Source of the DNA: Macrotis lagotis
Taxonomy: Eukaryota; Chordata; Mammalia; Peramelemorphia; Peramelidae
DNA: 64,000 nt
Direction of reading: 5' to 3'
Assembly (NCBI RefSeq): GCF_037893015.1
Contig: NC_133666.1
Span: 618,746,974-618,810,973, forward strand
In this document: positions 25,741 to 37,039 of the stretch, piece by piece
Numbering within the stretch: the first letter of the stretch is position 1
Layout: each line of letters begins with the position of its first letter
Notes under the pieces: model-generated
Database searches by the model: none
What the model was told of the DNA's origin: nothing
Seen by the model: the letters and a program-made list of their open reading frames with translations, nothing else
Program-made: the position numbers and the translations under genes

Positions 25741-25820
25741 TAACGTATATATATAAAATATTATATTATATGCATTATAACATATGTAATATAATAACAA
25801 TATACAGAAAGACTATAATA
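25722..25820 (+). repeat. AT-rich local tandem duplication
   Basis: The word acaatatacagaaagactat occurs at about 25724 and again at about 25798, enclosing an AT-alternating stretch. Confidence 0.7.
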
Positions 25821-25879
25821 CTGTAAATGGAAAGAACAATACTACAACAAAAAATTGAAAGTGAATCCAATTCAAGATG

Positions 25880-27160
25880 CAAAAAAAGCTTTTGTACAAC
25901 TTATTCCTCTTAAAAAATTCTATCTTAAAAGTACAGATATAAATGGATTTTTCCTTAAATTGACACAAAGCATATACCTAAAACCATCAGCAAGCATTAT
26001 TTTTTAATGGGGAGAAACCAGAAGCTTCAGTAACATTAGGAGAGAAACAAAGACCACCCATCGTCACCAATACCAATCAATAATACTCTATTGGTAATCT
26101 TATCAATAAAAGAGAAGAAATAGAAGGAATTAGAAAGGATAATGAGGGTATTATTTATTATCTCTTTTTTGCACTTGATATATCCTTGGAAAATCCTAAA
26201 GACTAGATTAAAAGTGAGTTGAAGTAGTAATTTAACAAGGAAACAGGATATAAAATAAACCCACAAAAATCATCAGCATTCCTAAGAGAATTCCCATTTA
26301 AAACAAATATAAAATAAAATATCTGAGAATAAACCTGCCAAAAACAAATTCAGAAACTAAAAGAATAAAATTACAAAAACCTTTTTATACAAATAAAATC
26401 AGATTCAAATAATTGGACAAATAGGAATAGTTCATGGGAGGGCAGGGCCAATATAATAAAAGTGACAGTTTTACCTAAATTATTTATCCAATGAATCTAA
26501 ACTGAATTACCAATTAAAAAAATCAAAATTCATTTGGAAGAAAGGTCAAGAATATCAAAAGAACTAAAGAAAAAAAAGTAAAGAAGTTTAGAAATATTAG
26601 ACCTTAAACTAGTTTATAAGGCAGTTAATAAGAAGCCATTATTTGGTAAAAATTGTTGGGAAAACTAGAAAGTATTCTTGTAGAAATTAGGGAGACCAAT
26701 ATCTTAAACCATTTATCAATATAAGGTCAAAATAGATACATGATCTAGACAAAAGGGGAGATATCACAAGAAAATTAGAAGAACATGGTAATATGGAACA
26801 TATTACCTTATCAGACTTGTGGAGAAACAATTTATGAATACACAAGAGGGAGAGAACAGCGTGAGGAGGAAATAAAACAAATAAAATATAAATAAAACCA
26901 ATGCAGACAAAATCAGAAGGAAAGCAGAAAATTGGGGGGGGGGCATGACTGTATGGGCAGAGGTCTCATATCTCAAATATTTAGAGAACATTTTCAAAAT
27001 AATAAGAATATAAGTCACTCCTCAATTGATTAATGGTCAAAGGATATGAACAGTTTTCCAATGAAGAAAGAAAAACAATTTAAAGTCACATAAAAATGCT
27101 CTAAATTATCGATTAGAGAAATACAAATTAAAAGAACTTAAAGGCATCATCTGTGGAGGA
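25880..27160 (+). mobile_element. Old L1 ORF2 reverse transcriptase fragment
   Basis: Degenerate L1 on the plus strand. It aligns by eye with the RT-to-C-terminal part of the younger L1 (accatcagcaagcattat, aaagagaagaaatagaagga, aaattgttgggaaaactaga). It has many stops. Confidence 0.65.
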
Positions 27161-27399
27161 TTCCTCATAAATGGTTAGAGTGAAATAAACAAATTAATAA
27201 TAAATGTTAAGAAAGCATGGAAGTTTGCAATTTGAGGGATTATAGACAGTACACACTCTAATAAGATCACTGGTCCATCTCAAGTATTCAGTGATGCAGT
27301 TCGCAGTTCCCAATGGAACTATTACTAGGCAACACTTTACTTGTTTGGTTATTGTTAAAATAAAATAGATAAATTATATTTCTTTTAAAATACTATGTA

Positions 27400-27556
27400 G
27401 GGGGCAGCTAGATGGCGCAGTGAATAGAGCACTGGCCCTGGAGTGCGGAGGACCTGAGTTCAAATGTGACCTGAGATACTTCATAATTGCCTAGCTGTGT
27501 GACCTTGGGCAAGTCACTTAACCCCATTGCCATAAATAAAATTTTTAAAAAAATTT
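27400..27556 (+). mobile_element. tRNA-headed marsupial SINE with perfect target duplication
   Basis: Forward copy (ggggcagctagatggcgcag). The 17-bp duplication ttttaaaatactatgta is at 27383-27399 and 27557-27573. Confidence 0.92.
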
Positions 27557-27573
27557 TTTTAAAATACTATGTA

Positions 27574-27778
27574 ATAAGAGTTATTTTGTTATTTGCTTGC
27601 TAATTTAATCTGCTCTTCCCAACTTCTTCAACTAAATATATAACAACCAATACTAAAAATAATTTGGCGTAATTTCTTTAGCACTATCTCCTTCCCTATG
27701 AGGCTGAAAATACTCAGTTTTCAAATAATAAAAACAAGAATAAGGCAGAAAGAAAGAAAAGGGGGAGAGGGGGAGGGG

Positions 27779-27818
<40 letters not shown>

Positions 27819-28430
27819 GAGGGACGAGGAAGAGAAACTATCACAATTTCAGAATGTAAATGAATAAGACTCCAATGAAGAGAAATGAGAAGACATCTTT
27901 AAAATACTGTTTCCCGGAAGATTCACAGGTATTACACTTTGTACATGTTTTCAGACTTTTCAATGCTATCAGTCAGATGTGTTGACTTTTTTCGCCCTCT
28001 CCAAAAAAAACACTACTTGTCCTATGGGATGGTTCTCATGAGATGGGAAGCAAAAAAGGAAGGATATGTGGGATAAATGGTGACATAAGAAACAGAATAT
28101 CCATAAAAACTTTTTTTTTAAAAAATACACTGCACGATTTTACCACTAAAAACTATTTCAATACAATACTGGAATAATAAGATTACTATTAATGTTACTA
28201 TTATTAGAAAAGAACCATTTATTATTTTTTTGTTGGATTTTTTTAGATTAACAAGCAAAAACTCTAGCACATTCAGAGAGTTCTCTGTTAAGGAACCACA
28301 GAAAAACACAAATAATTACATAGGATAAGAATGCACAGATAGGTTACCATCTTCAACAAAGTGAAGAACATTTCCAAATCAATGAGATCATAGATCCACT
28401 AAAGCACTGCAGTGGTAAATCCTCATAGAA
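27574..28430. other. Intron 3 with a GA microsatellite
   Basis: A (GA)n run lies at about 27780-27813, preceded by a G/A-rich stretch. Otherwise nothing was recognised. Confidence 0.6.
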
Positions 28431-29467
28431 GAAAGGTTGACTGTGGAAAGTAGAACAAGAAACAAAGGAGGAAGCTACAGAGAAGTAGATTTCAGTTTTA
28501 TAAACATAAAAACTTCCTAATAAACAGAACTATCCCAAAATAAAATGGGATGACTCAAGAACATAAAAATAAAATAAAAACCTTCAGAGGGTGAAGTTGT
28601 AGGGAAGTAAATTTCAGAATGATCTAATCACTTAGAGCTGTCTATAAAGGGAAGCCAAGAAAGATAGGGTTTGCCTTGCCTTAAAGCATGATGACCAAGC
28701 CATTAAGGATATTTTACAGTGAACATGCTGAACATGTGAGTTCAGAATCAGATGTGTCCAACCTGCAGTGGGTCCAAAGTTGTATTTGTTGTGCCTGATG
28801 GTGGTCTGGGTTGTACTATATATATGAATGGATGTTGATTCTGAATGTGGTCCTTGACAGATTTTTGTTGGGCCCAAAAGAGCTACAAGGTTGGACTAGA
28901 GGTTATCTGAAGTGCATTCCAAGAATAAATTGGCTCTCAATTTCCCTGTCCTCAGACTGACCCACTGACTACAGCTTAGGTATAGGCAATAATGGGACAC
29001 AGGCCACACTCCAACTACATGCCTAAGAAAAATTTTTAGAGGATCAATAGCTGAAGCATCTCAATGAACCCTAAGCACCTTCTCTTCTAGATGACAAACA
29101 TTAAAAGCCACATTTTTTTGCTTCCAGTTCCCAAATTATTGTTCATTATCATTTTTTTACTTGCTATCTCCATTATAATACCATCCTCACTTGGTAACGC
29201 TGCTGCAGCTAGTAGGGGAACAAGGCATGAATGGGGAGAAGAGTTGTTGCTGAAAACACTAGAATATTTTCCAAATGGCTCATATGTAAAAACATATTTG
29301 AATTAGTCTCCTAATTTTAGAGCTCAGTCAAACTGCAGGCCCTCCACATCAATTTCACATCTGCTTATTTTTATATTGAGTTAGTAGTCATACTTGACTC
29401 AGCTCAGAGCTAAAACTTTCTAATTTTGTGTTTACTAGTGAGGGCAGTATTGCTTTCTTTCTCTTAC
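28430..29467. other. Intron 3 proximal part, nothing certain
   Basis: 28430-28930 has an old-repeat look (lines such as gcagtgggtccaaagttgta), family unknown. The rest up to the exon 3 donor shows no feature. Confidence 0.35.
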
Positions 29468-29664
29468 CTTCCTTAGCAGGTAATGGACCCCGGGATGGCT
29501 GCAGCCGGCATAGTCGGTGCTTGGATATCTGCACAAGCCCTTTGTTTGGTGTCCTCTTCAGAATAGGAGTGATTTTACCCCGTACACTATGTCTCCGACG
29601 GAGGCTGTAATGGTTCTTTGGTGTATTGGATGGCAAAGGACAGTTCTTCTTATCAGCAGGAAGG
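29468..29664 (-). CDS. ZC3H3: ZC3H3 coding exon 3 (residues ~458-523)
   Basis: Exon of 197 nt between a ctgtag acceptor and a GAAG|GTAAGAG donor. Joined to exon 2 the split codon is AGC (Ser), followed by LPADKKNCPLPSNTPKN, then SLRRRHSVRGK and LKRTPNKGLVQISKHRLCRL, which match the human LSLRRRQALRGK...KTPNKGLVQ block. It is rich in Arg and Lys, consistent with an RNA-binding or nuclear-localising segment (inference). It ends in phase 1. The next exon, which should lead to the CCCH fingers, was not found in the 29.4 kb to the left, so the transcript continues outside the window. Confidence 0.95.
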
Positions 29665-29864
29665 CTACAGGGATAAATATGGAAAGTTCACAGGAGATTC
29701 AAAGTGACAGTAATCAATTGATCTGACCTTTCCCAACAGTCATTCCCAAAGAGTTCCAGAGAAAAACAAAAATGACAATGGAGAACTGAAAACTATTCTA
29801 CTGAATCACATTTGCAGAGACTCAGGATCCTGGCTGATGTCTTGGGCTCCATCTCTCTACCAGT

Positions 29865-30050
29865 CAGAAATCATAAAGTTTTAGAGCTAAAAGGAACTTT
29901 AGAGATGATCTAATCAATACCCTTCATTCTAAAGAGGAGAAAACAGACTCAAAGATGTGAAATGGCCTGCCCAATATCACATAGGTATACTTCACAGCAT
30001 TGGAGTCAGTTAGATTGTGTGCTTTGGCTAAGGACTAGACCAGATAATGC
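29865..30050 (-). repeat. MIR-like SINE, reverse, in ZC3H3 intron 2
   Basis: Reads ttttagagctaaaaggaact, then ccttcattctaaagaggaga and gcctgcccaatatcacatag. Confidence 0.6.
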
Positions 30051-30329
30051 ATGAGACCTCTTCACATTCTGAGAGACAAAGATTTTGAAATGCCAAGCAT
30101 TTCAAGCAACATTATCTTTGTCTTTTGCTTCCCATTCCCAATACTATATGACTATTGATCTCCTTTACCTAAGAAATGAGGAATCTGATCAATAATATGG
30201 ATTTATTCCAAAATACTGGGTTGAGATAAGTCTCTACAGAAAGTAAGAGTGCTAAATTTGGTATCAGAAGAAATAGTAGAATACTGTTATTACTTACTTA
30301 CATGATCCTGCATACATACATACATACAG

Positions 30330-30500
30330 TAAAAGAACAAAGGCTCTAGAGTCAAAAGACTTGAGTTCAAATAGTGCCTTTGATTATTTATTCCCCATGT
30401 GATGCTTGACTTCCCTGGGCCTCAGTTTCATCCTCTGTAAAATGAAGAACTTGGACCAAATGGACTTGAATGAGTCCTCTTCAAGTTCTAGGGCTATGCT
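30330..30500 (+). repeat. MIR-like SINE in ZC3H3 intron 2
   Basis: Reads agtcaaaagacttgagttca, then cctcagtttcatcctctgta. It is preceded by a short (CATA)n run at 30310-30327. Confidence 0.65.
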
Positions 30501-31189
30501 TCCTTGACCTATTTGTGTCTCCATGTCCTCCTCTGTAAAAATCAGACTTGTGATCCCTGTCAGCTGCTTACATGCCTATTACCTGTTACTTTAGTTAAGA
30601 ATTTTGTCACAAACACAAACTTCCAGTCTCTTAGTTATAAGTTACAAAAGTATATGGTAATCTGCTTGAAAATGCTTTTGGCTGTTTTGCTTAATGGCTT
30701 TCAGAAACCATACTTGATGCCTTGGTTGCTTCTTTTAAAATAAAATTACTAGGACACAGGAGGTTCTAAAAGAGTTTTTTGAGCTTCTGAAGTTTCTCAC
30801 AGACTGAAAAAGGCTTCACCATGTTAGCTAATCAAACAAGCAGGGCACTGAACTCAGACTGCTCTGAACTCCAAGGTATGAAAAGAAAGAATCCAAATGA
30901 TTACATGAGAACCCTGGACAAAACAGAGAGGTAGAAAGAGTAAGAAGGTATGGAGGAAAGGGAATGTGTATTTTATTTAAGCACCTACTATGTGCCAGAG
31001 ACTTGCTAAGTACTTTAAGAAAATGATCTCTCTTGAGCCTCAAAACCACATTGTGGATAGGTGAACATGGATTCAGATTTTTGTCTTGCTACTGCAGAGG
31101 GGGCAACCTGATTAGATTTCTTTCTTCTAACTAAAGACCTTCAGGAGTAGTAACAAAAGGAACTCACAAAGTCTACATGGTAAAAACAG

Positions 31190-31850
31190 TGAATTTGGAA
31201 TCTTGAATCAGTTCCCTTCTCTCTATTCCCAAGGCCTCCACCCTGAGCCAGGTCCTCAGTCTCTCTTGCTTTATCTGCTGTTAATGGCTTCCTCACTGGT
31301 CTCTCAGCCTCCATGATCCCCCTCCTTAATTAGTCCTTCTCATTACTATCAAATTAATGTATTCGAAACCTAGACCATTTCATTCTGTTTCTGGGAGAAA
31401 ATACAACTATCTCTGCTGGTTTAGAAAGCTCTTACCAATCTGATTCTATGTTGTGCTAATCAAATGTCACTCTATACTCATATATTCAGAGTTATACCCT
31501 GTATCTCATCCATACTTATCTCTGGATTTTGTACCTTTGCCCAGTCCCTCAGAGCTGAAAAATGTTTTCTTTCCCCTTATTGGAATCCTTGGCTTCCTTT
31601 AAGGTTCAGCTCTCATACCTCCTCTGACAAAAGGCTTTTCCTAATACCCCTAATTATCAATGCTCACTCCACTTCAACATTACTATGTATTTAATTTGTA
31701 CAGATTTTGCATGTATTTGGGTACATACTTTTCAATCAAATGTAGATTCCTTTGAGGGCAAGGACTATTTCATTTTTGTCTTTTTACTTTTTCAAGCATA
31801 ATCTTTCATACATAACAGGTACTTAATAAATGCTTGCTGAGTTGAACCGA
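31190..31850 (+). repeat. L2-like LINE 3' end in ZC3H3 intron 2
   Basis: Pyrimidine-rich L2 body. The end reads gagggcaaggactatttc and acaggtacttaataaatgct. Confidence 0.65.
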
Positions 31851-31970
31851 TCTGAATTCATAGCCTAGTTTATTAACTGTGTAACTTTAGAAAAGTTGTT
31901 CACCTTGCTGAGCTTCTATGGGGATCCAAACCTAAAGCTACAGAAATATTATTTTATAAAAGTGCATTAC

Positions 31971-33297
31971 CTCGTACTTCCCCTCCTTCGAATGATCTTA
32001 GTTCGGCTCTTTACTTTGTAAGGAGAGAGAGGTGTTTCACTATAGGCAGCAGTCTTTAATCCACTAGCTCCCGCTGCTGTTCTACTCAGGCCAGGAGATC
32101 TTGAGTCTCCTGATGAGGGGTGGGAGGGCCTATCCCTGTTGGAAGGATCAGAATGCCATAGAAAAGAGGATGCAGATGAAGATGACGGGCTAGAAGCTTT
32201 CCATTTGTACTTGTTAGTTGAAGTTCCAGGCTTGGATGTCATTGATGCTTTCTTTGACTTGGTATCTGGTTCAGTCCTGAGCTGTGACTTCCCAGTTCTT
32301 TCAAATGTACTAAAGGACACCTTTCGAGTGGTCTCAGGAACTATTCTTGGGACAGAATATCTTCTAATAGTCCTTGGGTTTTTCATTGAGTTGTTAACCC
32401 ATCTATAGTTGTTTCTCCGAAACTTATTAGTCCTGCAAGGCACCAGCAAAGAGCCTTCTCTGACTTGTTTAGGTGAGTGACTGTGTTTCCTTGTAACAAG
32501 CACAGATGCTTCTGCCTGGGCAGGGCTGCTTGGATGACTAAGGACAGAGTCTCTTTCTGACCCAGTGTGCTGTACGCCTAAGCTGGATGAAACAGAGGAT
32601 CCTGCTTTCCTCCCAATACCTGAACCATTACGTGGAGGCACAACAGGAGACCGGCATTTTAACAGAATGGCACTTTCACTAACAGTCCTTCGGGGTTCAT
32701 GAGAGCCCCCAGGAGTAGCGCCCACAGACCTCACAACCCGGGGCTTGCCAGGCTCTTTGAGACAGACCAGAAGGGGGTCATCCTTACTGCTACTATCATC
32801 AAGTTTTATTGGTCGAGAGCCCTGCAACTTTCCCCCTGGGGGATCTCCCTCACCTTCTTGGGGCCTTGGGTCACTCCTGTGACTCCCTTCATTATCATCA
32901 ATCAAGCCTCGATAGGCATCAGAGTCAGCCGATGATTCTAATTTGAGTGGTGGTGGTTTAATTTTGATTACCATGTTCTGATCTGGATTCAGTTGCACCT
33001 GTCTCTCAAGGACATACTGCTGAGAAGACCGGTCCTGACTGTCATCTGAACTGAGAAAAGGCTGAGCCATGCTGGTGCTTCCGTTGTCCCCAGGTTGGTC
33101 CATGGAGTTGGAAGGACGATTCACAAGGGAATATTTTTTCCGCCACGTGGGCCCATGATGTGGTGGGAAACCCCTCCGACCCTGACGAGGATATCGGGTG
33201 CTAAAAGCCCTGCCACTGCTGTACGTGGGCTGCTGCCACTGTGGAGTAGAGGAGACTGGGGCATTGCCATGAATGTTTTTGTAATCATCGATGAGAC
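31971..33297 (-). CDS. ZC3H3: ZC3H3 coding exon 2 (large exon, residues ~16-458)
   Basis: An open block of 1327 nt begins GLIDDYKNIHGNAP after a tttttccag acceptor and ends in RTKIIRRRGST at an AG|GTAATG donor. It matches the long low-complexity amino-terminal half of ZC3H3. Recognisable conserved islands are an Arg/Tyr-rich patch ending WRKKYSLVNRP, YVLERQVQLNPDQN, DDPLLVCLKEPGKPR, EPRRTVSES, TNKFRRNNYRWVN (near residue 308), a serine cluster (near residue 390) and YKVKSRTKIIRRR at the end. No domain with a known fold lies here; the family's five CCCH fingers are further on. ZC3H3 is a nuclear protein linked to poly(A) RNA export, poly(A) tail control and the PAXT exosome-targeting connection (family knowledge). 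The exon has no stop or frameshift. Confidence 0.96.
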
Positions 33298-33510
33298 CTG
33301 GAAAAAGCACAAACATTACACTAGTTAACTAGCCAATTCTATCAATCCATACCAACTCCAAAGTTAAAAAATACAGATGGGGAACTCTTAATAATTCACA
33401 CCAACCATCCTCCATTCAGCTTGTATCAATTTAGTTTTTCCTCAGCTAATTAACCTTAACATGCATCAGGTGCCTGAGAACTTATCTTAGTAATATACAG
33501 ACCTTCTCTT

Positions 33511-33566
33511 ATGACTAATCCATCAGTCCACTGGGTTTGAACCCTGTGGACTGATGGATTAGTCAT
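33511..33566. repeat. 56-bp near-perfect palindrome (hairpin) in ZC3H3 intron 1
   Basis: Arms 33511-33531 and 33546-33566 are exact reverse complements (21 bp, beginning atgactaatcc). Inside, after one T:T mismatch, five more pairs (gggtt/aaccc) close on a 2-base centre. It could extrude as a cruciform, or fold as a hairpin in the ZC3H3 pre-mRNA. It is not flanked by an obvious transposon. Confidence 0.9.
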
Positions 33567-35000
33567 GGTAATAATTCCCATGCTATTTAACTCACAGACT
33601 TGTACACATGAAATGATATAATGTAAATAAAATGCTATGCAAACCTTAAAGTATTATATAAATGCCAATTATTTATTCTGAAGGGAAAAGTCAAATGAAG
33701 AAAATATTAAATTCCTTCTACTTCATCTTAGGCAGTTGTGTTCCTATAATCATTAGAATTATAGTTTGCTCATATATTCATACTGCTACATGAGGTGAAA
33801 GACCCATGTCTTATCCAAAATCTGCAATCCACTAAGCAATGAGATATAAAATGGCTAAACACTGAATAATCTGCCAAAAGTTTTTAAGTGCCTATGTGTA
33901 AAACTAAAGGGAGGAAGGTTGTGAGAAAAAATAAATCACATTTTTGTAGTACTTTAAGATTTTCAAAGCACATTCTCCAGACAACATTTTGAGTTAAGGA
34001 GTCAAAATATTGATTTTTACAAGGCAATTGGGGTTAAGTGACTTGCCCAAGGTTACACAGCTGGGTAATTATTAAATTTCTGAGGTGGGATTTAAAATCC
34101 GACCCTCCTGTGGGTGCACTATCCACTGCACCACCTAGTTGCTCCTGAGGAATCAAAATATGAGTTATATTTCTAGACACTGTGAGCTTTGGAGGATGTA
34201 GTGACATTAACACATCACAATTCCCCTCCCTTAATTGAATGTTCTTCTAGAGTTTTAGGTCAAAAAAATGTATCATTCTATGGCCAATCCACAGACAAGC
34301 CTCTCCAAGCTTAAGTCCTTACATAAGTAGTATAGTGTGTTTATCCTATTTCTTTAGAGTTTGGATTTTATTCAGAGAGGAAGAAAGCTTTTGAGGAGGA
34401 AAAAATGCCATTCCTAAATGAGAATGAAAAACTGAGCCTGAGAGAGTGGACTGCTCCGAGTCAATCAGTCAGGGCTGTCATTAGTTTACTCATATCTTCT
34501 GACTCGGGTCCACCTATAAGAAAACTAGGAGAGAGTACTAAATGAGCTCATGTCCACATAACATGAAAAATATCCAAAAATCATTTTACAATCACCCAAG
34601 ACATTTATTGTCCTTTTATTATTGACCTCCAAAAAAACAGAACAGGGTAGAAAACCATACTGGAGTCTCTGCTTCTCAGGGAGCTACTAGGTCAGGGGCA
34701 AGAAAATGCACCCAAGACAAGGCTTCAGAATCCCACAACTTAAGACTTCTAAGACTCGTTAGTGCCTTGGACTGGTCCTTCCTTCCTTCCTGAGCTGGGA
34801 AAGCTTTCATCCACCGTGAGATCCAGTGGGCTGTATGCAAGTCTGCATTTGCTTACCTAGGTGATCTAGGGGTGTAGCTGCTTGAGTCTGGGCCTCAGCT
34901 CGGGGGCTGTACTGGGGAGAAGAGACTTGGGAACCCTTTCTGCAAAGCCAGGTGGGCTGAAACCCAAAAAGGAGGCCTTTCTCTGCACCCTCCCCACCCC
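33567..35000. other. ZC3H3 intron 1
   Basis: Intronic DNA holding the SINE at 34015-34146. No other element was recognised. The palindrome lies just to its left. Confidence 0.5.
34015..34146 (-). mobile_element. tRNA-headed marsupial SINE, reverse
   Basis: Contains ttgcccaaggttacacagct and ends ccacctagttgctcc. Diverged target duplication (aggagtcaaaatat / aggaatcaaaatat). Confidence 0.85.
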
Positions 35001-35012
35001 GTTACCAAGCAA

Positions 35013-35016
<4 letters not shown>

Positions 35017-35046
<30 letters not shown>
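35017..35046 (+). repeat. (TG)n microsatellite
   Basis: About 14 TG units in ZC3H3 intron 1 at the CpG-island border. They produce open frames of repeated Cys/Val that are not genes. Confidence 0.95.
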
Positions 35047-35048
<2 letters not shown>

Positions 35049-35049
35049 C

Positions 35050-36260
35050 GTGAGGGGGTGTTCCCCAAGTTTTGGGGTGCGCGGATACGGGAGGGCCGCC
35101 TTGGTAGACAGGCCCAGCCCGCACCCCGCTGGGGCCGCTCCCTCCCCACAAAATGGGGACTGGGAGAGGCGGCAGGAGGGGTCTTTGAGGAGGCGATGGG
35201 GACAGGATTCCGGGGAGGAAGAAGAGTCGGGAGGAAAAAAAAAAGGGAAGGCAGAGACCCCGCCCAGGTGGCCATAGGTTACCCTGCAAGAGGCGGATCT
35301 GCCGCCGCAGCTGCTCCTTCTCCTCCATCTCTCGCAGTCGCGACGGCGGCGGCGGCAGCGGCAGCAGCAACAACAGTAGCGAAGGCGCCGGTCCAGGGCC
35401 CAGCCCCCGCTACGTCATCATCCCGCGACCGTTTCCCATCCGGCGCGAGCCGCCCAATCGGAGGTCGGGGGAGGGGTAGGAGGAAGAGGCCGGAAGTGGG
35501 CGGGGCGAAGTGGGGAGGGGCGGAAGAAAGAGACCCAAGAGAGGACGTTGCGCGGTTGGGGAGGGGCGTTGGCTGAAGGCCGAGCTTGGTCGCCTTGGCA
35601 ACAGTGCCCGCCGAGGGCGCAGGAAGCCCGCGCAGGCGCACACAGAAGGAAAACTGGGCCGTTGGTTGCCGGGAGAGAAGATTCCTCAACCGCTAGTGGG
35701 GCCGAGGGAGGGTTGCCATGGGGACCCGGCCGTGGGGAGGAGGCCCGCCGGGCCGCTTCCTGCCGGGCTCGAGGCGCGGAAAGGCTCAGCCCCTCCACCA
35801 GGCCGGAAAGAAGCCAAGGGGGCCGCGGCCCGAGCTGGGGGGAAGAGCCCCGGGCATGGCGGCCCGGCCGGTCTGCAGCCCGGCGCGCCGCCCCGCTCCG
35901 GGCCCTGCCTGGCGCTGTGCCCTCAGCCGAGGCGCGGGGCTTCTCGGAACCTCAGCTTCCTCCTCTGTTCGCCACGTTTCTAACGGCGCTGACGTCCTGC
36001 GACCCTCTCCCGAAGCGCGGCCCGGCCCGCCCGGCCCACCCGGCCCACCCCACCCCGGCCCGCCTGGCCACGCCCGGCCCACCCCGGCCCGCCCGGCCCG
36101 CCGAGCCAAATAAACGATGAGTGTAGGGAGGACTCGAAGCGCCACCAAATGAGTGTAGAAAAGAGAAACTGAGAGGAAGCGAGGTTACGGGGGGGGGGGG
36201 CGCGGGGGGGGCGCCCCCGATCCCTGGAGGAGGCGCCTCTGGAGTGAGGGGGGCTTCAAG
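35050..36260. promoter_or_regulatory. CpG island and ZC3H3 promoter
   Basis: This block is strongly GC- and CpG-rich, in sharp contrast to the AT-rich flanks. It covers ZC3H3 exon 1 and about 0.9 kb upstream. Upstream of the ATG, read on the minus strand, are GCC/GCT triplet runs (about 35341-35375), a TGACGTA cAMP-response-type half site (about 35411-35418) and an ATTGG inverted CCAAT box (about 35452-35458). No TATA box is seen, as is usual for CpG-island promoters. The far end holds a pyrimidine-rich cccggcc repeat (36006-36105) and a G run near 36188. Start-site position is inferred, not seen. Confidence 0.75.
35283..35328 (-). CDS. ZC3H3: ZC3H3 coding exon 1 (start codon exon)
   Basis: The exon encodes MEEKEQLRRQIRLLQ plus the first base of a glycine codon, which matches the amino terminus of mammalian ZC3H3. 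The ATG is at 35328-35326 on the minus strand, followed by a canonical donor (CAG G|GTAAC). The reading frame upstream of this ATG is open for 15 codons but holds no further ATG, only a TTG, so MEEKEQ is taken as the start, as in human. The acidic/basic first residues look like a short helix. The exon sits inside the CpG island, so the transcript starts just upstream. Phase 1 at the donor fits exon 2 exactly. Confidence 0.93.
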
Positions 36261-36870
36261 AAGGGGAGAGGGGCGACAGTAAAAGGAGAGATTGGGCCCG
36301 AAACCCAGCATGCCTGAAGGGAGGAGAATCCCAGGGAAAAGGGGCTTAACAAACTCAAATGACAGGTGAGGAAACAACAACGTGGAAGGATCTTTCCCAA
36401 AACCGTGCAACCACTGCTAGAGTCAGAATTTAAAGCTCCATCGGGTCCTTCCCGGCCAAACCCATTTCCCTTTCCCAATAGGTAGCTCCATATTGACCAC
36501 CAGAAAAAAAAAAAAGGAATTTGAATTTTATTCACTAGATAAGCACTCCACTCCCTCTGCTGGACACCATAATGAGTAAGATCTTTCCTGAAGGCCTTCC
36601 TAGATAGGTTAAACTGGAATATACTCCATTCTGTTCTGTTGCTCCAGAATCTGTTTATAGGCTTGATTAATGTTGTTTCTGAGGAAAGCTCAGTTTAGGA
36701 AAGTTACTCTTTCTTTCCTTCCTAATAAACATTTTAAACTCAACATGTGTTAGAGTTCACTATCTTTCTCTAAAACCACACACACACAAAATATATTCCC
36801 ATTCCTCAAATTTATAGCCTAGGAGTCATCCTGAATTCCTCACTGTTTCACATGTCTCTCAAGTTGTTGC
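36260..36870. other. Upstream flank of the CpG island, nothing recognised
   Basis: Composition falls from GC-rich to AT-rich. No gene or repeat that I can support. Confidence 0.4.
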
Positions 36871-36884
36871 TAAGACTTGTTGAT

Positions 36885-37036
36885 TTTTTTTTTTAGGTTT
36901 TGCAAGGCAAATGGGGTTAAGTGGCTTGCCCAAGACCACACAGCTAGGTAAATATTAAGTGTCTGAGACCGGATTTGAACTCAGGTGCTGCTGACTCCAG
37001 GGCTGGTGCTCTATCCACTGTACCACCTAGCCACCC
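36885..37036 (-). mobile_element. tRNA-headed marsupial SINE with target duplication
   Basis: Reverse copy. Duplication taagacttgttgatt lies at about 36870-36884 and 37037-37051. Confidence 0.92.
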
Positions 37037-37039
37037 CTA

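Noticed and set aside
31967-33328. Plus-strand open frames opposite ZC3H3 exon 2 (32139-32408, 32699-32935, 33095-33328)
   Set aside because: They are antisense shadows of the well supported minus-strand exon.
35329-35373. Upstream in-frame extension of ZC3H3
   Set aside because: The extension has no ATG (it would start at TTG), and MEEKEQ is the known start in mammals.
34882-36410. Many long overlapping open frames on both strands (up to about 190 codons)
   Set aside because: They fall in the CpG island and a (TG)n run, where stop codons are rare. The products are low-complexity Gly/Pro/Arg/Ala or Cys/Val strings, and the overlap in all frames shows composition bias. Only the exon 1 segment is coding.
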